From NCBI RefSeq assembly GCF_900100375.1, contig NZ_FNEZ01000004.1, positions 287,489 to 351,488 on the forward strand: a DNA stretch of 64,000 bases, given 5' to 3'. The position numbers and the translations under genes were made by a program. Origin of the DNA: Flavobacterium noncentrifugens (lineage in GTDB: Bacteria > Bacteroidota > Bacteroidia > Flavobacteriales > Flavobacteriaceae). Positions 52,132 to 61,158 of this stretch are shown here, in pieces. Below the pieces are notes generated by a model. The model was not told where the DNA came from, ran no database searches, and saw only the letters and a program-made list of their open reading frames with translations. Every line of letters begins with the position of its first letter. Position 1 is the first letter of the stretch.

Positions 52132-53520
52132 TTATTGTTTTCTGGCGATTTGAGCCATCAGTTCTGCTTCAGCAACGAGTTTTCCATTGGCGTAAGCGTT
52201 GGCCTGCATATGGCAGATGCCTCGTCTGATTGGCGTGATCAAATCACATTTAAATATTAAGGTATCACCAGGCAAAACCTTGTGCTTGAATTTTACATTG
52301 TCGATTTTCATGAAAAATGTCAGGTAATTTTCAGGATCGGGAACGGTGCTTAAAACCAAGATCCCTCCGGTTTGCGCCATCGCTTCTACGATCAAAACGC
52401 CTGGCATCACCGGTGCGTCTGGAAAGTGCCCAACGAAAAATGGTTCGTTCATCGTAACATTTTTCAACCCGACCACATGTGTATCCGACAATTCGAAAAT
52501 TTTGTCCACCAATAAAAACGGCGGCCTGTGTGGCAACATTGCCATGATTTTATGGATGTCCATCAACGGTTCCTGATGCAAATCATATACAGGAATCTGG
52601 TTGCGTTGTTCGATTTTTATGATCTTTGCCATTTTCTTGGCAAATTGCGTATTGACAAAATGCCCCGGTTTATTGGCAATGACTTTTCCTTTGATCCTTG
52701 TTCCGATCAAAGCCAGATCACCAACGACATCAAGGAGTTTGTGGCGTGCCGCTTCGTTTGGATAGTGCAAAGTCAGGTTATCAAGAATGCCGTTTGGCTT
52801 TACCGAAATCTTTTCTTTGCCAAAAGCTGTTTTGAGGTTTTCCATCGTGCTTGGGGAAATGTCCTTATCCACATAAACGATCGCATTGTTTAGATCGCCA
52901 CCTTTGATGAGTCCGTTTTCAAGTAAAGATTCGAGTTCATGCAGGAAACTGAAAGTCCGCGCATTTGAAATCTCTTTTTTGAAATCGGTGATGTTTTTCA
53001 TCGTGGCATTCTGCGTTCCCAAAACTTTGGTTCCAAAATCAACCATTGCAGTCACTTGGTAATCATCGCTTGGCATCACTAGAATTTCGCTTCCGGTCGC
53101 TTCATCAGTAAAAGAAATGACTTCTTTGACTACGTAAAATTTACGCTCCGCTTCCTGTTCGACAATTCCGGCCTTCTCGATCGCTTCAACAAAATACTTT
53201 GAAGAGCCATCCATAATTGGCGGTTCCGATGCATCAAGTTCAATGATCACATTATCCACATCGCAGCCTACAAATGCGGCAAGTACATGCTCTGAAGTCT
53301 GGATTTTAACGCCCAGTTTTTCTAGATTTGTCCCGCGTTGTGTGTTTACGACATAATTGGCATCGGCCTCAATGACCGGCTGCCCTTCAAGATCGACCCT
53401 GACAAATGTATATCCGTTGTTGACAGGCGCCGGTTTAAAAGTCATTTTGACCTCTTTTCCTGTGTGCAATCCGACTCCAGTTAACGAAATGTCCGTCTTT
53501 ATGGTTGTCTGTTTAACCAT
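52132..53520 (-). CDS. lpxC-fabZ: bifunctional UDP-3-O-acyl-GlcNAc deacetylase / 3-hydroxyacyl-ACP dehydratase
   Basis: A 462-residue natural fusion. LpxC part (about 1-310): TGVGLHTGKEV, His78 zinc ligand in QTSEHVLAAFVGCDVDN, DASEPPIMDGSS and HKLLDVVGDLALIG (further zinc ligands and base). FabZ part (about 315-462): IMAMLPHRPPFLLVDKI and the dehydratase active site FVGHFPDAPVMPGVLIVEAMAQTGG. It couples the committed lipid A step with beta-hydroxyacyl-ACP dehydration; this fusion is known in Bacteroidota. It overlaps nothing and sits four bases after lpxD. Confidence 0.97.
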   Translation of the reverse strand: MVKQTTIKTDISLTGVGLHTGKEVKMTFKPAPVNNGYTFVRVDLEGQPVIEADANYVVNTQRGTNLEKLGVKIQTSEHVLAAFVGCDVDNVIIELDASEPPIMDGSSKYFVEAIEKAGIVEQEAERKFYVVKEVISFTDEATGSEILVMPSDDYQVTAMVDFGTKVLGTQNATMKNITDFKKEISNARTFSFLHELESLLENGLIKGGDLNNAIVYVDKDISPSTMENLKTAFGKEKISVKPNGILDNLTLHYPNEAARHKLLDVVGDLALIGTRIKGKVIANKPGHFVNTQFAKKMAKIIKIEQRNQIPVYDLHQEPLMDIHKIMAMLPHRPPFLLVDKIFELSDTHVVGLKNVTMNEPFFVGHFPDAPVMPGVLIVEAMAQTGGILVLSTVPDPENYLTFFMKIDNVKFKHKVLPGDTLIFKCDLITPIRRGICHMQANAYANGKLVAEAELMAQIARKQ

Positions 53521-53523
53521 TCC

Positions 53524-54555
53524 TTAATTATTTTTATTTATTGATTTCTTTAATTCGTCTAATTCGTGTACGATTTTCGGGAGGTTTTTGAAATGAACGT
53601 ACGATTTGTTGTAATCGCCATAAGCAAATGACGGACTTCCCTGGATGATTTCTTCATCCTTAATGTTTTTCCCCACTCCTGCCTGCGCCTGAATGCGAAC
53701 ATTATCCCCGATTACCAAATGCCCTGCGATTCCAACCTGTCCACCGATGACACAATGTTTCCCGATTTTTGTTGAGCCTGCAACGCCCGTTTGTGCGGCA
53801 ATTACAGTATTTTCACCGATTTCGACGTTGTGTGCAATTTGGATCTGGTTGTCGAGTTTTACCCCTTTTCGGATGATTGTCGATCCCATAGTGGCGCGAT
53901 CAACCGTTGTCCCGGCGCCAATATCAACATAATCCTCGATAATGACGTTCCCAATTTGCGGTACCTTATTATAACTCCCTTCTTTATTCGGCGCAAAGCC
54001 AAAGCCGTCGGCTCCGATGATGACACCCGAATGAATCACGCAATTGCTGCCTATGATACAATCTGCGTAGACTTTTGCCCCTGCAAAAAGCGTGACGTTG
54101 TCGCCGATAGTAACGTTATCGCCAACATAACAATTCGGATAAATCTTTACATTATTTCCAAGCCTGACATTCATGCCAATGTAGCTGAAACTGCCTAAAA
54201 ACAGGTTCTCTCCGTATTTTACATTTGATGAAATCACCGATGGATGCTCGATTCCTATTTTACTGTCTTTTCTCGCCTGGTCGTAAAATTCGAGCAATTT
54301 TGAGAATGACAAATACGCGTCTTCTACCTTTATAAGTGTAGTTGTAATTTCGGATTCGGGAATAAACGACTGGTTTACGATCGTAATCGTCGCTTCTGTA
54401 GAATAAATGAAATGTGCATATTTAGGATTTGCCAAAAATGTCAGCGAACCGTTTGTACCTTCTTCGATTTTAGACAACTTAAAAACTTCAGCATTTGGAT
54501 CCCCAACGACTTCGCCTTCTAAAATGCCCGCTATTTGTTCTGCTGTAAATTTCAT
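53524..54555 (-). CDS. lpxD: UDP-3-O-(3-hydroxyacyl)glucosamine N-acyltransferase
   Basis: A 343-residue canonical LpxD. N-terminal uridine-binding domain (about 1-100), a run of hexapeptides, [17 protein letters not shown], catalytic His in [20 protein letters not shown], the second conserved His in [11 protein letters not shown] and the C-terminal helix [18 protein letters not shown]. It adds the amide-linked acyl chain. First of the contiguous lpx genes; an HD-domain gene lies 114 bp upstream. Confidence 0.95.
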   Translation of the reverse strand: MKFTAEQIAGILEGEVVGDPNAEVFKLSKIEEGTNGSLTFLANPKYAHFIYSTEATITIVNQSFIPESEITTTLIKVEDAYLSFSKLLEFYDQARKDSKIGIEHPSVISSNVKYGENLFLGSFSYIGMNVRLGNNVKIYPNCYVGDNVTIGDNVTLFAGAKVYADCIIGSNCVIHSGVIIGADGFGFAPNKEGSYNKVPQIGNVIIEDYVDIGAGTTVDRATMGSTIIRKGVKLDNQIQIAHNVEIGENTVIAAQTGVAGSTKIGKHCVIGGQVGIAGHLVIGDNVRIQAQAGVGKNIKDEEIIQGSPSFAYGDYNKSYVHFKNLPKIVHELDELKKSINKNN

Positions 54556-54669
54556 TTATTGTTTTTGTATGACTTAAAAATAATGATCAAACAGTGTTTA
54601 ACCTTTTAATTTTTAAATCTTTCAATTTTATATAATCCCGACAAAAATATAAAAAATAGATTTTGATTG

Positions 54670-55905
54670 TTAATTTTCTGCCAGTTGTTTTGGATAGCAA
54701 ATGTAATATTTGGTAACGGGTTTCGACAGCGCTTTCAAATTTAATTGATCGGATGCTTCAACGACGTCTTCTATCGTTTTGTCTTTCTTTAAAATATGGA
54801 TGGGTTCGGCGGTTTTATTGTAGGCCTGGTTTTTGATTTTCCCTTTAAAAATAAAGTAGGCCGCGTCGTGTTGCGAGATGTTGTTTTGGGAAGAAAACCT
54901 TTCGGAAAGCAACTGAATTTCCTCGGCTGGAAACTTTTCACTGCTGAGTTTTATCTTCAATAAATCACGATTAATGATCATTCGGCTAAGTTCACTGAGG
55001 ATAAAATCGTCGTGATGCTGCCACGATTTCAATGCCGAAACAATATCGAAATCGTCGAGTTGGGCGAATTGGTCTAACACATTATCATTAAAATCTTCGA
55101 GTTCAATTTTATTTTGCATAAAAAATAGCAGCGGCGGACTGCATGGCAATACCGTGCCTTTTTGCGTGAGTTCTTTGGCGCGTTTTAGGGTTTTGGTCAG
55201 AATTAATTCTGCGACCAGGCTTGTTTTGTGCAAATAAGCCTGCCAGTACATCAACCGCCTAGCCATCAGGAATTTTTCGATCGAATAAATGCCTTTTTCT
55301 TCTAAAACCAACACATCATCGACCACATTCATCATCTGAATCAAACGGTCAGAATTGATGTTTCCTTCGGCAACTCCGGTATAAAAACTGTCGCGTTTCA
55401 GGTAATCCATTCTGTCCATATCGAGTTGGCTTGAAATCAGCTGCAGCATGAATTTCCTGTGGTAATCACCTTTGAACACTTTGATTGCCAATGACAATTG
55501 CCCGTGAAACTCTGCATTGAGCTTGTCCATGAACAACAGTGAAATCGCCTCGTGGTTTACATTTTCAACGATGCTGTGTTCCATCGCATGCGAAAACGGC
55601 CCATGCCCGATGTCATGTAGTAAAATCGCAACAAACAGCGCATTTTCCTCTTCTTTAGAAATATCCACACCTTTAAAACGCAGCACTTCAATCGCTTTTT
55701 GCATGATGTGCATACAGCCCAAAGCGTGGTGAAACCTGGTGTGGTGCGCTCCCGGATAAACCAGGTATGACATGCCCATCTGGGAAATCCGTCGCAAACG
55801 CTGAAAATACGGATGCTGGATCAGGTCGTAAATTAATGGATTGGGTATGGTAATAAATCCGTAGATCGGATCGTTTAAAATTTTAAGCTTGTTGATTTGG
55901 CCCAC
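54670..55905 (-). CDS. HD-domain phosphohydrolase (dNTPase-like)
   Basis: A 411-residue protein with an HD domain in the first 250 residues: HTRFHHALGCMHIM, ILLHDIGHGPFSHAMEHSIV (metal His-Asp) and SSQLDMDRMDYLKRDS. It resembles SAMHD1/dGTPase-type nucleotide triphosphohydrolases. The remaining residues form a helical domain of unknown role. It is usually found upstream of lpxD in this lineage. Confidence 0.88.
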   Translation of the reverse strand: MGQINKLKILNDPIYGFITIPNPLIYDLIQHPYFQRLRRISQMGMSYLVYPGAHHTRFHHALGCMHIMQKAIEVLRFKGVDISKEEENALFVAILLHDIGHGPFSHAMEHSIVENVNHEAISLLFMDKLNAEFHGQLSLAIKVFKGDYHRKFMLQLISSQLDMDRMDYLKRDSFYTGVAEGNINSDRLIQMMNVVDDVLVLEEKGIYSIEKFLMARRLMYWQAYLHKTSLVAELILTKTLKRAKELTQKGTVLPCSPPLLFFMQNKIELEDFNDNVLDQFAQLDDFDIVSALKSWQHHDDFILSELSRMIINRDLLKIKLSSEKFPAEEIQLLSERFSSQNNISQHDAAYFIFKGKIKNQAYNKTAEPIHILKKDKTIEDVVEASDQLNLKALSKPVTKYYICYPKQLAEN

Positions 55906-56106
55906 GTATTTCTTCTATTTTGGAAAACAAATATACGACAATATGTTCGTTGATTTGAGCCAAATAATGTAACAAATTGGACTTAAAATGTAAGTAAATC
56001 CGCAAGCACTTTCGTCACCTTTACATGCGCAAATTCTATCCGAAATTCATCACAAAGTTGGAATTCGTTGATATTTTGGCTATTTTTAGACCTAAAACAA
56101 ACAGCA

Positions 56107-59100
56107 TTGGAGTATAAAAAATACATCAGGAAAAGTTTAAAAGTGTTGGCCTGGATCGTTGGTTCGGTCGTTGGGTTGCTGCTTTTAATCATTTTACTGA
56201 TTCAGGTTCCTGTGGTACAGAATGTTATCAAAAACAAAGCTGTTACCTATCTCGAAGGAAAAATCCATACGAAAGTCGCCATCGGCCGCATCGAAATCGG
56301 TTTCCCCAAAAAAGTCATCCTCGAAAATTTTTACTTTGAAGACCAAGCGAAAGACACTTTACTTTCGGGTGAAAAACTGGCCGTTGACATCAGTTTGTTT
56401 AAATTAATCAGCAATGAAGTCGAGGTCAATTCGATTGATTTAAAAGGCGTTACGGCAAATATCCAGCGCAATAAAGATTCGGTTTTCAATTTTGATTATA
56501 TTATTAAAGCGTTCGCTTCCGCGGATGAAAAGCCGAAAGACGATTCCAAGCCGATGAAAATTTCGGTCAGTAAAATCAACCTCGATAAAATCAGATTTAA
56601 GTTTGATGATGCCATTTCTAAAAACGATGTCAAAGTGTATCTGAACCATTTCGATACGAAAATTGACAAATTTGACCTCGATAATCTGGATTTCGACATT
56701 CCGAAAATTACTGTTGACGGACTAAACCTGCGCTTGAAACAAGGCGAACTCGTTCAGGAAATCGCAGTCAATACACGCGCTATCGCCGATTCGTTGGCGC
56801 AGCAGCCCAATTTAAAATTAAAACTCCGCGCAATCGACCTTTCCAAAATAAACGTCGGTTATGACAACGCCGGAACGAAGCTCAACACCGGATTGTATCT
56901 CGATAAAATGATTGTCCGCGTTAATAATTTCGACATTAAAAACCAGAATATCGAACTCGAAAGCCTTGACATCAACAAATTGAAAGGCGCTTTGGTCATT
57001 GGAAAATTCGAAAAGAAACTCGCTAAAAATGTTGCCAATGCAGAAGTCGTTCCCGAAGCCTCACCCGGAAAACCGTGGAATTTTAAACTCAACCAAGCTG
57101 ATTTAAAACAAATTGCTTTCAAATTCGATGATCAAAATGCTGCAAAAACGGCAAAAGGCGTCGATTTCAAACACATGGACCTGAAAAATTTCAATCTTGT
57201 CGGAGAGCAATTCGTTTATGCAAACGACATTATTTCAGGAAATATTTACGCTTTTACAGCGCAGGAAAAAAGCGGCCTCGACGTGCAATCGCTCAAAACC
57301 GAATTTTACTATGGAAAGAAAAATGCCTACCTCAAAAAACTGTATTTAAAAACACCGCAGACGTTATTGAAAGACCAGATTGTCGTGGGTTATCCATCGA
57401 TTGAATCGATCAGCAAAAACCCTGGCGAACTCGATATCAACGCAAATTTAGAAGGCAGTCATGTAGGATTTAAAGACATTTTGATCCTGGTTCCGTCCTT
57501 GGCCGATACCAATCCGTTCAAGAGCAATCCCGAAGCGATCATGCAGATCAATTCGAAAATTACCGGAAAAGTCAACAACATCCAGATCCCGAAACTCGAG
57601 ATCAGCGGCATCGGAAATACGAAAATCGCTGCCAGCGGAAGGATTATCGGTTTGCCGGATCCGCAAAAAGCGTATTTTAACCTTGCGATCAAACAATTTG
57701 AAACCACGTCAAAAGACATCAACGGATTTGTGCCGAAAGGAACGCTTCCAAACAACCTGCAATTGCCGTCGCAACTCGCATTAAACGGAACTTTCGTTGG
57801 TTACATCAATAATTTCAACACCAATTTAAATCTCGTCAGTTCATTCGGAAATGCAAAAGTCAAAGCGCTTTTCGACCAGCGCAAAAAGAATGCGGAAAAA
57901 TATGATGCCGATGTTGACATTCAGAATTTCAACGTAGGAAAATTAATTAAAAACGATTCCGTTGGACGAATTACGCTCAAAGCGAAAGTTAAAGGAACCG
58001 GACTCGATCCGAAAACGGCTTCGGCAAATGTGGCTGGGAAAATTTACAAAGCCGAATACAATAAATATGTATACCAGAATTTAGCGTTAAAAGGCAAAAT
58101 CAACCGCGGTGTTTTTGTGGCAGAAGCTTCGATGGCCGATCCAAACCTGACTTTTGATTTGGCTACAAACGGCGATTTCGGAGGAAAATATCCAGCGGTA
58201 AAATTGAACCTGAACCTCGATATTGCCGATCTTGAAAAACTAAACCTTCATGCCGGCCCGATGAAAATGCGCGGTCAGGTAGATGCCGACATTCCGACTG
58301 CCGATCCGGATTATCTCAACGGAAAGATCAGCTTAAATAAAGTCATGATTGCGAATACGCAAGGGGAATTTTTACTCGATTCGATCAATGTGGTTGCAAC
58401 GGCAACCGCTGAAAAGAACACCATCGCGTTGCGTTCTGAGTTCGTTGATGCGAATATGTCCGGAAAATACAAACTAACACAAATTGGCACTGCCCTATCG
58501 AATTCCATTGCGAAATATTATGATTCGAATCCGAAAGCAAAAAAAACCAAAACCGAAGCGCAGCAATTCGTCTTTGATTTAAAAGTAAAAAACAGCCCGC
58601 TTTTGATGCAATTGGTTCCTGATATTAAACAACTCGATTCGATCACGATTGCCGGAAGGTACAATTCGGTGAACGATTCGATAATTTTAAACGGCGCGAT
58701 CCCGAAACTGACATACGGCGACAATGCCATTTCAAACGCAATTATCAAAGTTAACACTGAAAATGATGCTTTGACTTATAGCATCGTGGTTGATGACATC
58801 AAAAATAAAACGGTGCAATTGCCTTACACGAGCATCACCGGAACGGTTAAAGAAAACTTGCTTTCGTATTTATTGCAGTTGAAAGATGTGAAAGATGCCG
58901 ATCGTTACGTGATTGCCGGAACCTTGAAATCAACCGACGGAAACACCGAAATCGCGCTGCTTCCCGACGGACTGAAACTCAATTATGACAATTGGGCAGT
59001 CGATCCTGAAAACTTGTTGCGTTTTGGTGACAATGGCATTTATGCGAATGCGTTCGAACTCAGTAAAGACGGAAGTTCGATCAAAGTGCAATCGCAATCT

Positions 59101-61158
59101 GAAACACCAAATGCGCCGATTGCAGTTGATTTCAAGGATTTCAAAATTGAAACTTTAACAAACATCATCCAGAAAGATTCGCTTGCGATGGGCGGAAACA
59201 TCAACGGAAATGCGCTCATCAAAGACTTAAATAAAACACCCGTTTTTACTGCTGATATGAAAGTCGATAATTTTACTTTCAAGAAAGACACGATCGGTGA
59301 TATCGCGATTAAAGTCGACAATCAAATCGCGAATACTTACAATGCGAATGTGGCGATTACCGGAAACGGAAACCAGGTGAATCTCGAAGGAAAATACCGC
59401 ACCGACAACAGCAGCTTTGATATGGCACTCGACATGCCACATTTTAATTTAACGAGCATCCAACCGTTTACAGCGGGAAATCTTGCGAAAAGCAGCGGAT
59501 TTATATCGGGGAATTTTAAAATTACAGGAACGGTAAAAGACCCAAATGTGCTGGGCGAATTGAAATTCAACGATGGTGCGTTTACGATTGTTCCACTGAA
59601 TTCGGCGTTTAAATTACTGAATGACAAAATCGTATTTAACCAGCAAGGCATTTATTTTGAAAAATTCTCCTTGTCTGATGAAAATAACAACCAGCTCGTC
59701 ATTCTCGGAAAAATCAATACAACCAATTACCAGGATTTCGGGTTCGATTTAAAGATCAACGCCGACAATTTCCGTGCAATCAATTCGACTGAAAAAGACA
59801 ATGATGTGTATTATGGCGAATTGTACCTCGACAGCAAACTGACCGTTAAAGGCGACATGAACAAGCCTGAAATCGGTGGAAACATTAAGATCAATGAAGA
59901 TACCAAACTAACTGTTGTTTTGCCGCAATCCGATCCTTCGATCGCTGACCGAGAAGGTATTGTTGAATTCATCGACCGCGACAATCCCGAATTGAAAAAA
60001 ATCCAGATTGTAAACGATTCGCTAAGCAAAACACCATTCAAAGGCATCAATGCATCGGTGAATATCGAAATTGATAAAGAAGCCGAATTGAGTTTGGTTA
60101 TCGATAAAGGAAACGGCGATTACCTTAAATTGAAAGGCGAAGCACGCTTGAACGGCGGTATTGATCCGTCAGGAAAAACGACATTGACCGGACGTTATGA
60201 ATTTACGGAAGGTACGTATGAAATGACTTTCAACCTACTCAAACGCAAATTCGACATCAAAGAAGGTAGCTATATTTTATGGACAGGCGAGCCAACTTCT
60301 GCCGATATCAGCATTACCGCCGTTTACAAAACCAGCACTGCTCCGATTGATTTGGTCGACGACCAGCTTGGCGGCGTTTCTGAAGCGGTTCGAAACACGT
60401 ACAAACAACGCATTCCGTTTGAAACGGAACTGATCATGAAAGGCGAATTGCTGAAACCAGACATTACTTTCGACATCGTTTTACCTGAAGGAAACAACAG
60501 CATTTCGACTGAAGTCATTAATGCCACACAAGCCAAACTAGCACAACTCCGCCAAGAACCATCTGAACTCAACAAACAGGTTTTTGCCTTGCTTTTACTG
60601 AACCGATTCATTGGGGAAAACCCTTTTGCAAGCGAAGCCGGCGGCGCAACTGCCGAATCTTTAGCAAGACAAAGTGCGAGCAAAATCTTATCACAACAGC
60701 TGAATAATTTAGCTGGCGATTTGATCAATGGCGTGGAGTTGAATTTTGATCTGGATTCACAGGATGATTATACGTCAGGGCAACGTCAGAACCGTACTGA
60801 TTTAAATGTGGGCGTTTCTAAAACCTTATTGGACGATCGTTTGAAAGTAACCGTTGGAAGCACATTCGGGCTTGAAGGCACGCAGCAAGCAGGACAAAAT
60901 ACAAACAATATTGCCGGCGATTTATCTGCCGATTACCAATTGACAAAAGACGGCCGTTACCGCGTTCGCTTTTACAGAAAAAACCAATACCAGGTGGCTT
61001 TGCAAGGCGAAGTGGTAGAAACCGGAGTCGCATTCATCATCACAATGGATTACAACAAATTCCGGGAATTGTTTCATAAATCACAGGAACAAAGAGCGAT
61101 CGAAGCCCGTGAAAGAGCTGAAAAAGCCGTTAAAAAATCACAAAAAAAGAAAAAATAA
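56107..61158 (+). CDS. tamB: TamB-like translocation and assembly module protein
   Basis: About 1,683 residues: a single N-terminal membrane anchor (SLKVLAWIVGSVVGLLLLIILLIQVPVVQ), a long repetitive beta region with AsmA-like features (VAIGRIEIGFPKKVILENFYFED), and the DUF490/TamB C-terminal domain (SADISITAVYKTSTAPIDLV, RIPFETELIMKGELLKPDITFDI, LNVGVSKTLLDDRLKVTVGS). No ATG precedes the anchor in this frame, so I start at TTG 56,107 (xEYKKYIRK); another TTG at 56,068 is possible. TamB bridges the periplasm and moves lipids or supports outer-membrane insertion. Its stop overlaps the start of the TamA-like gene. Confidence 0.92.
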   Translation: MEYKKYIRKSLKVLAWIVGSVVGLLLLIILLIQVPVVQNVIKNKAVTYLEGKIHTKVAIGRIEIGFPKKVILENFYFEDQAKDTLLSGEKLAVDISLFKLISNEVEVNSIDLKGVTANIQRNKDSVFNFDYIIKAFASADEKPKDDSKPMKISVSKINLDKIRFKFDDAISKNDVKVYLNHFDTKIDKFDLDNLDFDIPKITVDGLNLRLKQGELVQEIAVNTRAIADSLAQQPNLKLKLRAIDLSKINVGYDNAGTKLNTGLYLDKMIVRVNNFDIKNQNIELESLDINKLKGALVIGKFEKKLAKNVANAEVVPEASPGKPWNFKLNQADLKQIAFKFDDQNAAKTAKGVDFKHMDLKNFNLVGEQFVYANDIISGNIYAFTAQEKSGLDVQSLKTEFYYGKKNAYLKKLYLKTPQTLLKDQIVVGYPSIESISKNPGELDINANLEGSHVGFKDILILVPSLADTNPFKSNPEAIMQINSKITGKVNNIQIPKLEISGIGNTKIAASGRIIGLPDPQKAYFNLAIKQFETTSKDINGFVPKGTLPNNLQLPSQLALNGTFVGYINNFNTNLNLVSSFGNAKVKALFDQRKKNAEKYDADVDIQNFNVGKLIKNDSVGRITLKAKVKGTGLDPKTASANVAGKIYKAEYNKYVYQNLALKGKINRGVFVAEASMADPNLTFDLATNGDFGGKYPAVKLNLNLDIADLEKLNLHAGPMKMRGQVDADIPTADPDYLNGKISLNKVMIANTQGEFLLDSINVVATATAEKNTIALRSEFVDANMSGKYKLTQIGTALSNSIAKYYDSNPKAKKTKTEAQQFVFDLKVKNSPLLMQLVPDIKQLDSITIAGRYNSVNDSIILNGAIPKLTYGDNAISNAIIKVNTENDALTYSIVVDDIKNKTVQLPYTSITGTVKENLLSYLLQLKDVKDADRYVIAGTLKSTDGNTEIALLPDGLKLNYDNWAVDPENLLRFGDNGIYANAFELSKDGSSIKVQSQSETPNAPIAVDFKDFKIETLTNIIQKDSLAMGGNINGNALIKDLNKTPVFTADMKVDNFTFKKDTIGDIAIKVDNQIANTYNANVAITGNGNQVNLEGKYRTDNSSFDMALDMPHFNLTSIQPFTAGNLAKSSGFISGNFKITGTVKDPNVLGELKFNDGAFTIVPLNSAFKLLNDKIVFNQQGIYFEKFSLSDENNNQLVILGKINTTNYQDFGFDLKINADNFRAINSTEKDNDVYYGELYLDSKLTVKGDMNKPEIGGNIKINEDTKLTVVLPQSDPSIADREGIVEFIDRDNPELKKIQIVNDSLSKTPFKGINASVNIEIDKEAELSLVIDKGNGDYLKLKGEARLNGGIDPSGKTTLTGRYEFTEGTYEMTFNLLKRKFDIKEGSYILWTGEPTSADISITAVYKTSTAPIDLVDDQLGGVSEAVRNTYKQRIPFETELIMKGELLKPDITFDIVLPEGNNSISTEVINATQAKLAQLRQEPSELNKQVFALLLLNRFIGENPFASEAGGATAESLARQSASKILSQQLNNLAGDLINGVELNFDLDSQDDYTSGQRQNRTDLNVGVSKTLLDDRLKVTVGSTFGLEGTQQAGQNTNNIAGDLSADYQLTKDGRYRVRFYRKNQYQVALQGEVVETGVAFIITMDYNKFRELFHKSQEQRAIEARERAEKAVKKSQKKKK

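Noticed and set aside
51277..54555. Hexapeptide-repeat periodicity mistaken for DNA tandem repeats
   Set aside because: The periodicity is at the protein level (left-handed beta helix of LpxA/LpxD) and the DNA units are not conserved.
55983..56192. Reverse 69-codon open frame
   Set aside because: It overlaps the start and membrane anchor of the tamB-like gene and has no protein-like features.
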